DNA from: CAYVAR01 sp964449675
GTDB taxonomy: Bacteria > Patescibacteriota > Microgenomatia > UBA10105 > UBA927
DNA: 13,926 nt
Assembly (NCBI GenBank): GCA_964449675.1
Contig: CAYVAR010000030.1
Coordinates: 1-13,926, forward strand
Direction: 5' to 3'
Under the pieces are notes generated by a model. The model did no database searches. It was not told where the DNA came from and saw nothing but the letters and a program-made list of their open reading frames with translations. Shown here one piece after another: positions 1-5,476 of this stretch. Position 1 is the stretch's first letter. Each line of letters opens with the position of its first letter. Position numbers and translations under genes: made by a program.

Positions 1-1340
1 CCAGTACTTCCGGTAGGACCGGATGCTCCAGCATTCCCTGTTGCTCCGGTACTACCCGTGGGACCATTGGAACCTGTAGCTCCCGTTGATCCCGTAGGTC
101 CTTGATTACCGGTAGCTCCCGTACTTCCAGTTGGCCCTTGATTCCCTGTTGCTCCCGTACTTCCCGTAGGACCAGATGCTCCAGCGTTTCCAGTTGCTCC
201 TGTTGATCCCGTAGGTCCATTACTTCCTGTTGCTCCGGTATTTCCCGTAGGGCCTTGATTGCCGGTAGCACCTGTGGAACCCGTTGGTCCAGAAGCACCT
301 GCGTTGCCAGTTGCTCCGGTTGCTCCAGTCGGACCAGCTTCGCCTGTTGCTCCCGTACTTCCCGTAGGACCTGAAGCTCCGGCACTCCCGTCCGCACTAC
401 TTGCAACTTTCCCATCCTTACCCGCAGGACCGGCCGGTCCAGTAGGTCCCGTAGGCCCATCCCGCCCATATCCCCCTGTAGCGCCTGCTGGTCCGTCTTC
501 TCCATTTACAAAACCAACAGGTCGTGTCGATTCAACAGTTCTTTGCTCTTCCTCTGGAAGCACGATATCACTAACAGCATCAGGTCGAACGATTCTTAAA
601 AATTTTACTGCTTCTTTTGCCGGTAATTGAAATACACTTGCAACTGTAGCTCCAAGAATTTTTCCTGTAGCCTGAAGTGGTAGAGAAGTTTGAGCGCCGA
701 GCACTCGTGGATTATCGAGACGCATCTCAGAAGCAAATTTAAAGTGAAAAAATTTCACTGCTTCTTTCGGAAATATTAAAAATGAAAGCGTCGTTAGCAT
801 GGAGATAATGAGAATAGTTAAAAGACCTATAATAACTGATGCTAACGATACACGCCAAAACAATTGAATGCTTTGTAGTTGTCGATACAAAAGGATGAGA
901 AAAGTTCGTATCGATGGTCTTATGAGTTGTAATGCATGTTCATCTCCCGAAAAAACGAGTTCTGACGAGTCAGGGATTGATGGCTCTAATACTTGAACTT
1001 TCTTTATATCATGAACTACGTTTGACTGACTATCGAGATACTTCTCCAAATCTTTTAAACGAAAACGACGATACCCGTTTGCTTTACGAATAACAGGAAT
1101 AACTCCACTGTCGGATAGCCGTCGAAGCGTGGAGGAGGACATATGGAGACGTTTTGACGCTTCTTGTACGTCGACCACATCCCCTAATTTCAGTCTGTCA
1201 AGATCAACTCTTTGGAAATAACGATTTTTATGATCGAGGCGATGAGAAGTAATTTTTCCCGATTTTTCCCATCTCCTCAGCGTATCAATAGATATACCAA
1301 GATACTCAGATGCTGTACCGATAGGCAGATAGTCAGGCAT
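1..1340 (-). CDS. Membrane-anchored double-HTH protein with collagen-like tail (3' end outside window)
   Basis: The frame is open from the ATG at 1340 down to the window edge, giving 446 residues with no stop, so the C-terminus is missing. Residues 4-47 and 53-101 are two MerR/excisionase-type helix-turn-helix domains: both have the pattern A-S-x-x-L-x-[IM]-S-x-x-T-L-R-R followed by a G-[KV]-I turn and an [YF]RRFR- or RYF-type wing. Residues 166-190 form one strong hydrophobic helix (SVIIGLLTILIISML core). A linker of about 90 residues holds the word KEAVKF twice (192-197 and 242-247). From about residue 280 to the edge the chain is collagen-like Gly-X-Y, mostly GPTGSTGATG and GNAGAS units, with one interruption near 311-318. 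Seen: domain order and repeats. Inferred: the HTH part is cytoplasmic and the collagen part is outside. Collagen-like GXY stretches in bacteria are normally surface filaments, so fusion to DNA-binding domains is odd. The first Met in this frame after an upstream stop-rich region was taken as the start. Confidence 0.85.
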   Translation of the reverse strand, partial: MPDYLPIGTASEYLGISIDTLRRWEKSGKITSHRLDHKNRYFQRVDLDRLKLGDVVDVQEASKRLHMSSSTLRRLSDSGVIPVIRKANGYRRFRLKDLEKYLDSQSNVVHDIKKVQVLEPSIPDSSELVFSGDEHALQLIRPSIRTFLILLYRQLQSIQLFWRVSLASVIIGLLTILIISMLTTLSFLIFPKEAVKFFHFKFASEMRLDNPRVLGAQTSLPLQATGKILGATVASVFQLPAKEAVKFLRIVRPDAVSDIVLPEEEQRTVESTRPVGFVNGEDGPAGATGGYGRDGPTGPTGPAGPAGKDGKVASSADGSAGASGPTGSTGATGEAGPTGATGATGNAGASGPTGSTGATGNQGPTGNTGATGSNGPTGSTGATGNAGASGPTGSTGATGNQGPTGSTGATGNQGPTGSTGATGSNGPTGSTGATGNAGASGPTGST

Positions 1341-1360
1341 GAAATCTATGACCAATGACT

Positions 1361-1383
1361 TATGCAAAGGTTATCTCTGCATA
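1361..1383. promoter_or_regulatory. Possible operator dyad in the divergent spacer
   Basis: TATGCA (1361-1366) and TGCATA (1378-1383) form an inverted repeat 20 bases upstream of the HTH-collagen start. It lies in the 168-bp divergent spacer 1341-1508. The spacer also carries a minus-strand TTGACA (1467-1462), a plus-strand TATAAT (1452-1457) and a direct repeat ATGATAAG at 1498 and 1509 that overlaps the start of the plus-strand gene. None of these gives a fully spaced -35/-10 pair. MerR-type proteins bind dyads, so autoregulation is conceivable, but that is inference. Confidence 0.2.
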
Positions 1384-1508
1384 GGCAAATTAGCTTCAAA
1401 AACATTACCATTGTTAATCTATTCATAATCATATCATCATCACATCATATATATAATAACTTGTCAATACTCTTATTTGCTTGAAAATTTGACAATAATG
1501 ATAAGATT

Positions 1509-2480
1509 ATGATAAGTTTATTGCGCATGAAAAATTTGTCATATAATAGGTCTCCGGGTATCCAGAAATCCCTGCAAGTATTTGAATCCATTAGGCGAGA
1601 CATATTGCTTATTCCTCTTACTTCAAAACAGGAAATAAAATTCCGCTTCGAAACGATGGTAGATACTATTTCCGGAGGACTCACCTTATCCAATAAGCCA
1701 TTAGGCAGAAAAGAAATTATGACAATCCTTACCACGACTCCCGCCAAACGAATGACTTCAGTAAAGCAAGAAGTTATTAATTATCGACAAACGCTTGTGT
1801 CTTTGCGAGATGATTGGCGAGGGAGCACAAAATCAATTTCATATCACACGCTTGATACAATCGCTCTCCTACTCTATGCCCATACTGACTTGGTATATAT
1901 TCGTAAAAGTTTATCTGGTTTGGACGAATCGTTTCAACAACTTTTCGATTATATTCAAGGTCAATCTGAGCATCCTATAGTCCAAGCAGCTATCGCATAT
2001 TTACAAACGATCGCTATTTCCGGAAACGATTCTCGTAGAATAGCGCTTCTCCTTTTTGATCTGCTTCTATGGAAGTATGGGTATGATGTGCACGGCTTGT
2101 TTTCTCTGGAACCATACTGGGCGGGAGATATAAAAGCATTTCATGCTCTCACTTCTGCCACAATCCAAACAGGAAATTATACCCAATGGCTTGAATACGT
2201 CGCGCAATCAGCTGTATCGCATATCTCGCAGGTAAAAGACTCTCTGTCCCGTCCGTCTCACCACGGTGAACTTTCATCAAAGTGGCTAGAGCTAAGCGAT
2301 AGACAAAAAATGATTCTTTCGCATTTAGACCTTCCTGACAGCACGATTACAAACAAAAAAGTTCAGAAACTCTATGGCGTAGCCCAGATTACTGCTTCAA
2401 GAGACTTAAGTAAAATCGCAACCCTGGGCCTCATCTATCCGCACGGCAAAGGAAGATCGATTTACTATACAAAAATTTAA
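1509..2480 (+). CDS. Fic-fold (Fido) protein with winged-helix C-terminus, catalytic motif degenerate
   Basis: The 323-residue product follows the layout of Fic-family proteins that carry a C-terminal winged helix. Residues 155-166 (HPIVQAAIAYLQ) match the helix that precedes the Fic active site. Residues 186-233 (LLLWKYGYDVHGLFSLEPYW, then TGNYTQWLEY) match the conserved segment after it. Residues 262-323 form a winged HTH (SDRQKMIL, then TASRDLSKIATLGLI, then a GKGRSIYY wing). The Fic active site HPFx[D/E]GNGRxxR is reduced to AISGNDSRR near 169-177: the catalytic His and the Phe are absent and only part of the phosphate-binding loop remains. Known: Fic enzymes transfer AMP or similar groups using that His. 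Inferred: this copy is probably not a standard AMP transferase and may act as a DNA-binding regulator. The ATG at 1509 is used; Met7 (1527) is an alternative, and neither has a clear Shine-Dalgarno. It is divergent from the HTH-collagen gene. Confidence 0.75.
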   Translation: MISLLRMKNLSYNRSPGIQKSLQVFESIRRDILLIPLTSKQEIKFRFETMVDTISGGLTLSNKPLGRKEIMTILTTTPAKRMTSVKQEVINYRQTLVSLRDDWRGSTKSISYHTLDTIALLLYAHTDLVYIRKSLSGLDESFQQLFDYIQGQSEHPIVQAAIAYLQTIAISGNDSRRIALLLFDLLLWKYGYDVHGLFSLEPYWAGDIKAFHALTSATIQTGNYTQWLEYVAQSAVSHISQVKDSLSRPSHHGELSSKWLELSDRQKMILSHLDLPDSTITNKKVQKLYGVAQITASRDLSKIATLGLIYPHGKGRSIYYTKI

Positions 2481-2532
2481 CTTCGCTAATCTCCCTCTTC
2501 TCGCGTTTGGCTTTCTCCCGTATGATGAATGG

Positions 2533-2793
2533 ATGAAGAAATCATCAGTCACCTCCGGAAACTCGTACCTATGGATGAGCATAGTATTTCTGGTCTATCT
2601 AACGATTCTTCCGACAATTATTGCAATACTCACTCCCTGTATGCATGGAGCGATCGGCACCTCGTTTTCCTATGCTAGCTGCAATACCGTCTTGGCACTT
2701 GATCGGTTCGTTATGCTTGTCCTTGTAGGAGCTGCATTCGTACTCGTCATTGTTTTTTTTAAGATCCCAAGCGAACCTATCGATCGCTTATGA
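2533..2793 (+). CDS. Small two-helix membrane protein, function unknown
   Basis: This is an 86-residue product with two hydrophobic helices, about residues 12-34 and 57-77. The loop between them (36-54) contains two Cys residues (C36 and C50) and a GAIGTSFSYAS stretch. No family is recognised. It starts 52 bp after the Fic-like gene on the same strand, so it may share its transcript. There is no clear Shine-Dalgarno. A four-codon frame (ATG at 2523, stop TGA at 2534-2536) overlaps the start codon. Its stop TGA overlaps the next small ORF by ATGA, an arrangement typical of coupled genes. The hydrophobic profile supports it as real, but no homology is visible. Confidence 0.45.
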   Translation: MKKSSVTSGNSYLWMSIVFLVYLTILPTIIAILTPCMHGAIGTSFSYASCNTVLALDRFVMLVLVGAAFVLVIVFFKIPSEPIDRL

Positions 2794-2903
2794 TAAGTGC
2801 TTTTGTACTTACAATATCTACGGTGAGCGCCTATTACCTTTATGCTCCCCGCGCCGAGCGAGCGATAAAAAGGGCACCAATACTCCTTGAATCGCTTCGA
2901 TAA
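2790..2903 (+). CDS. Candidate 37-residue membrane microprotein
   Basis: The ATG at 2790-2792 overlaps the stop of the preceding 86-residue ORF (ATGA), and the frame runs to TAA at 2901-2903. The product has an N-terminal hydrophobic half (residues 2-18, ISAFVLTISTVSAYYLY) and a basic C-terminal half rich in Arg and Lys. That is the usual shape of a single-pass small membrane protein with the charged tail in the cytoplasm. The overlap suggests translational coupling. The ORF is short enough to arise by chance and there is no recognised family, so the call rests on overlap and composition alone. Confidence 0.3.
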   Translation: MISAFVLTISTVSAYYLYAPRAERAIKRAPILLESLR

Positions 2904-2941
2904 AAACCATACATTAGGATTTATAACAAAATCTCTTATTC

Positions 2942-3020
2942 TTCGAGCGAACGAGCGTATGCGAGAGAGTCGAGAAGGTTTGTCCTGAGTCTTGCCGAAG
3001 GATTCTCGACTACGCTCGAA
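2942..3020. repeat. REP-like inverted repeat between convergent genes
   Basis: Outer arms TTCGAGCG (2942-2949) and CGCTCGAA (3013-3020) and inner arms GTCGAGAA (2969-2976) and TTCTCGAC (3003-3010) make a nested hairpin. The loop holds a CCTGAGTCTTGCCGAAGG segment of the kind common in bacterial intergenic REP elements. It lies between the converging small membrane ORF and glgA and could end transcription from both sides. The rest of the spacer 2904-3040 shows nothing else. Confidence 0.6.
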
Positions 3021-3040
3021 TAATATGTTCGATATAGGTC

Positions 3041-4477
3041 TTACTTGAGAAGTCGTAGGTAGAGCTGTTTATACTTTTTAGCGCTACGCTTCCAGGAGAA
3101 GTCTTGCCGCATGACCCGACGAACCATCTGGTTCCATGTAGGAGATTTATGATATATATTGATAGCTTTCTGGATAGATTGTATTAATGCAGTCATAGTA
3201 TATGGACCAAAAACAATACCTGTTTTCCCATCGATAACCGAATCTGCAAGTCCACCAGTCTTTCTTACTAAAGGTATCGTACCATAACGCATAGCTATCA
3301 TCTGTATCAAACCACAAGGTTCAAACTTAGAAGGTATCACTACTACATCAGCGCCTGCGTATATTCGGCGCGCAAGAGGTTCATCAAACGCATGGGTAAA
3401 AGTAACCCTGCCAGGATAAACCTTTGCTAGTTTGCCAATCATGCCAACGATAGTTTTATCTCCGGTACCAAGTATCGCGAGCTGACAAACTCTTTTTTGG
3501 AGAAAAGGTTTTATAGAAGTTAAAAGAATGTTGACTCCTTTTTGGTGGCCGTCAAGTCGACCAATGTATGCAAGAAGTGGAATATCTGCAGGGTCAAGCG
3601 TTAGCTCTTTCTGAAGAAGATTTTTAAGTTTTGGTTTGATTCTCAAGATTGAATCACTATCATACTGATACGCAAGCGATCGATCGCTTGCAGGATTCCA
3701 GTATTCCCGATCAATACCATTAAGGATTCCAATAACACGGTCTTTCCTCTTTGCAAAAAGCCCTTCAAGTCCTTCTCCATACTCTTTTGTATAAATCTCC
3801 CGGGCATACGTCGGAGACACCGTCGTCACCACATCTGCGTACGAAATTCCTTCTCGCATAAGATTTACAAATGACCCACTTCTACGGTTGAGTCTATGGA
3901 CAAGCTCATGCGGTAAACCGATCTCCTTAGTCAATGTATCGGTGGTAATACCCTGATAGAGCAAGTTATGGATCGTAAGGATTGTATGACTTTTTTTTGC
4001 TTGTATTGTCTCTGTGGAGGTATGAGCATCATTGAGCTTGCTATTTTCGCTGGCGAGAAGGGGTACGAGCGCGCTGTGCCAATCGTGGCAATGAATGATG
4101 TCGATATCGTGGCCTACGATCATCCGTGCCTGACTGGTAAGCGCAACAACGGCAAGGGAGTAAAACGCAAATCTACCGACAATAGTAACATCGTGATAGT
4201 CATTAAACAGTGGATGACGAAGCAAAAGAACCGGCACGGCATTCTTTGGATGCCGGCTCGCAAAGACAAATACCAAGTGGTGCTCATTTCTATAGGTAAC
4301 GCCAAGTTTACCCAAGCACAATGGTCGATCGAGCTTGATAGATGTGTAGTACGGGATGATAACGGTGACATCGACGTTAAGCTTATGAAGGGCATTCGGC
4401 AACGACTGGCTCACATCCCCTAAGCCGCCAAGTTTAAACAGCGGCTCCATCTCACTCGTGACAAAAAGCACATGCAT
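3041..4477 (-). CDS. glgA: Glycogen/starch synthase, GT5 family
   Basis: The 478-residue product is a full-length GT5 enzyme, which adds glucose from ADP- or UDP-glucose to a growing alpha-1,4-glucan in the cytoplasm. Residues 1-22 hold the N-terminal nucleotide-sugar loop (TSEMEPLFKLGGLGDV; K15 is the substrate-binding Lys of the K-x-G-G-L motif). HCHDWHS is at 129-135, TIHNLLYQG at 168-176 and ILNGID at 251-256. The second Rossmann domain has GRLDGHQKG (R307, K313) and FEPCGL (385-390, E386), then KTGGLADSV (406-414). All key residues are present. No glgB, glgC or glgP lies in the window. The start is only 4 bp from a hairpin repeat of the upstream transposase unit and has no visible Shine-Dalgarno or room for its own promoter, so its expression signal must lie in or beyond that unit. 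A decayed copy of its first codons lies at 5260-5326. Confidence 0.95.
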   Translation of the reverse strand: MHVLFVTSEMEPLFKLGGLGDVSQSLPNALHKLNVDVTVIIPYYTSIKLDRPLCLGKLGVTYRNEHHLVFVFASRHPKNAVPVLLLRHPLFNDYHDVTIVGRFAFYSLAVVALTSQARMIVGHDIDIIHCHDWHSALVPLLASENSKLNDAHTSTETIQAKKSHTILTIHNLLYQGITTDTLTKEIGLPHELVHRLNRRSGSFVNLMREGISYADVVTTVSPTYAREIYTKEYGEGLEGLFAKRKDRVIGILNGIDREYWNPASDRSLAYQYDSDSILRIKPKLKNLLQKELTLDPADIPLLAYIGRLDGHQKGVNILLTSIKPFLQKRVCQLAILGTGDKTIVGMIGKLAKVYPGRVTFTHAFDEPLARRIYAGADVVVIPSKFEPCGLIQMIAMRYGTIPLVRKTGGLADSVIDGKTGIVFGPYTMTALIQSIQKAINIYHKSPTWNQMVRRVMRQDFSWKRSAKKYKQLYLRLLK

Positions 4478-4480
4478 AAG

Positions 4481-4510
4481 ACAAAAAGGTCCGACCTTTT
4501 AAGGCTAATT
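4481..4510 (+). repeat. Hairpin repeat, copy 1 (downstream end of the transposase gene)
   Basis: The stem AAAAGGTC pairs with GACCTTTT around a single central C, and AAGGCTAATT follows. It is identical over 30 bp to 5213-5242 and overlaps the transposase stop TAG (4505-4507). Read on the minus strand it becomes a stem followed by TTTTTGT, which is terminator-like, and it ends 4 bp from the glgA start. Confidence 0.8.
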
Positions 4511-5197
4511 ATCGATTTCTGCTTTCCCAAGCATGTGAACCGCTTTCTCCTCAAGGTCGGAATCGTTCGATTCTACAAATGATTGATATGAGGTAAACCC
4601 CGTCTTCCCAAAACCTGCAAGTACCATCTCGGGCTTTACCCATTCCTGATCTAATTGCTTCAGATAATTTGGGTATGAGCTTGGCTGAACGTAAAGGTCG
4701 GACCTTTTAAGGCTAAGAGGATTTCGGTGAATGTAGCGAGTCAGGTAGATAAGCTGCTCATCGGTCCCCACAAGGACAGCCCGATAGTCACCCTGAAGAA
4801 GTGGACCAAGCCTATGGTGCCGCCTGTTACTGTAGGCTGTAAATCGCGTAACGAGGGCTCGCATCCACGAAACCATATCGCGTTCCCCTTTTTGCTTAAC
4901 AAGTAAATGAAAGTGATTGGGCATCAAGCAATAGGCAATGAGCTCAATTCGATCATAAAAATTCTCGAGAGCAAGGTCTCGTAATGCTTTGTTCTTTTCT
5001 GAATAAGCGGTAGAAGAGTCAGCAATAATTGAATGAAGTCGTTTCGTGTCTTTTGGAAGAAGATACGATTTCAGATAGGAAAGAAATACCGCATAATCCT
5101 GACCATCAAAAAATATGTCTCCCTTGTTGATACCTCGATTATATACATGGTAGATACCATCGGAAACATACGTTTTGATTACGTTTTTGGCAGGCAT
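4505..5197 (-). CDS. REP-associated tyrosine transposase (RAYT, Y1/HUH family)
   Basis: The 230-residue product has the typical RAYT order: YHVYNRGINKGDIFF at 16-30, the HUH metal-binding motif as PNHFHLL (93-99, His95 and His97), the probable nucleophile Tyr122 in TRFTAYSNRRH, the GPLLQGDYRA segment (131-140) and RYIHRNPL (154-161). Known: these enzymes cut and join single-stranded DNA at REP hairpins through a 5'-phosphotyrosine. All expected catalytic residues are present, so it may be active. ATG at 5197 is chosen because it gives the full N-terminus; AT-rich TATAGT and TATACT words just upstream could serve as a -10. A palindromic repeat is embedded at residues 161-168. The stop lies inside the downstream hairpin. 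Confidence 0.9.
   Translation of the reverse strand: MPAKNVIKTYVSDGIYHVYNRGINKGDIFFDGQDYAVFLSYLKSYLLPKDTKRLHSIIADSSTAYSEKNKALRDLALENFYDRIELIAYCLMPNHFHLLVKQKGERDMVSWMRALVTRFTAYSNRRHHRLGPLLQGDYRAVLVGTDEQLIYLTRYIHRNPLSLKRSDLYVQPSSYPNYLKQLDQEWVKPEMVLAGFGKTGFTSYQSFVESNDSDLEEKAVHMLGKAEIDN
4693..4716 (+). repeat. Hairpin repeat, copy 2, inside the transposase coding region
   Basis: AAAGGTCGGACCTTTT followed by AAGGCTAA matches the flanking repeats except for G instead of C at the centre of the palindrome. It is read in frame as LSLKRSDL, directly after the conserved RNP motif (residues about 161-168), so the gene carries its own family's hairpin in its coding sequence. Confidence 0.8.
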
Positions 5198-5212
5198 AAG
5201 TATAACTATAAC

Positions 5213-5242
5213 ACAAAAAGGTCCGACCTTTTAAGGCTAATT
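5213..5242 (+). repeat. Hairpin repeat, copy 3 (upstream end of the transposase gene)
   Basis: This copy is identical over 30 bp to 4481-4510 and lies 15 bp upstream of the transposase start. Read on the minus strand the stem is followed by TTTTTGTGT, so it too could act as a weak terminator for transcription arriving from the glycosyltransferase genes. Confidence 0.8.
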
Positions 5243-5259
5243 CTATACTTCTAAGTGAT

Positions 5260-5326
5260 CCTCATCCCCAAGCCCGCCGAGTTTAAACTAGGGCTCCACC
5301 TCACTCGTAATAAAAAGCACACTCAT
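5260..5326 (-). pseudogene. Fossil of a glycogen synthase (GT5) N-terminus
   Basis: Read from ATG at 5326, the frame gives MSVLFITSEVEP, a TAG stop, then FKLGGLGDE. It aligns codon for codon with the first 21 residues of the intact glgA product (MHVLFVTSEMEP, L, FKLGGLGD). One in-frame stop replaces Leu13, and the homology ends near 5262. The divergence (S for H, I for V, V for M) shows an old paralogous copy rather than a fresh duplication. It lies 17 bp from the upstream hairpin repeat of the transposase unit. Confidence 0.85.
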
Positions 5327-5365
5327 CAATTCATCATAGCAGATCGAAAAGACTTGAAAGATACC

Positions 5366-5474
5366 TTATTCCCCTTGTAATACCATCTCGTATACCTTTT
5401 CGTAGCTTTCAACCATTTTTTCTACGAAAAAAATGTTCTTTTACGTGCTTTCGACAGACAGCGCGGTCAAAAAA
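5366..5474 (-). pseudogene. Fossil of a GT4 glycosyltransferase C-terminus
   Basis: From 5468 the minus strand reads DRAVCRKHVKEHFF. After a one-base shift in a run of T residues it continues VEKMVESYEKVYEMVLQGE to a TAA at 5366-5368. This matches the last part of the intact GT4 at 6691-7854 (DRAACRKHVEENFTVEKMVEGYEGVYQ). Only the C-terminal tail survives: it abuts the stop codon of the 405-residue gene (5477-5479), and everything upstream is gone. The spacing of 39 bp from its stop to the fossil GT5 start is that of neighbouring operon genes. Confidence 0.8.
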
Positions 5475-5476
5475 AA

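Larger units (their letters stand above)
4481..5242 (-). mobile_element. RAYT transposase unit bounded by identical 30-bp hairpin repeats
   Basis: A Y1/HUH transposase gene is bounded by two identical 30-bp direct repeats (4481-4510 and 5213-5242), each containing the near-palindrome AAAAGGTCCGACCTTTT followed by AAGGCTAATT. A third copy of the palindrome lies inside the gene. There is no TnpB partner. Members of the REP-associated tyrosine transposase family act on hairpin repeats in single-stranded DNA, so the three hairpins are the natural candidates for its recognition sites. The unit fills the whole gap between a fossil and an intact glycogen synthase start. Boundaries are inferred from the repeats. 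Confidence 0.7.

Noticed and set aside
1..480. Short DNA repeats resembling a CRISPR array
   Set aside because: The repeats are degenerate 9/18-bp codon repeats of a Gly-X-Y protein, with no regular unique spacers.
259..630. Plus-strand Pro/Val/Ala-rich reading frame (PVAPVGP repeats)
   Set aside because: It is the antisense image of the collagen-like Gly-X-Y repeats of the minus-strand gene.
3968..4423. 151-residue plus-strand frame
   Set aside because: It lies wholly antisense to conserved glgA motifs and has no domain features of its own.
4481..5242. A complete IS200/IS605 element with TnpB
   Set aside because: There is no RuvC/TnpB gene, and the protein has RAYT features rather than the shorter IS200 TnpA form.
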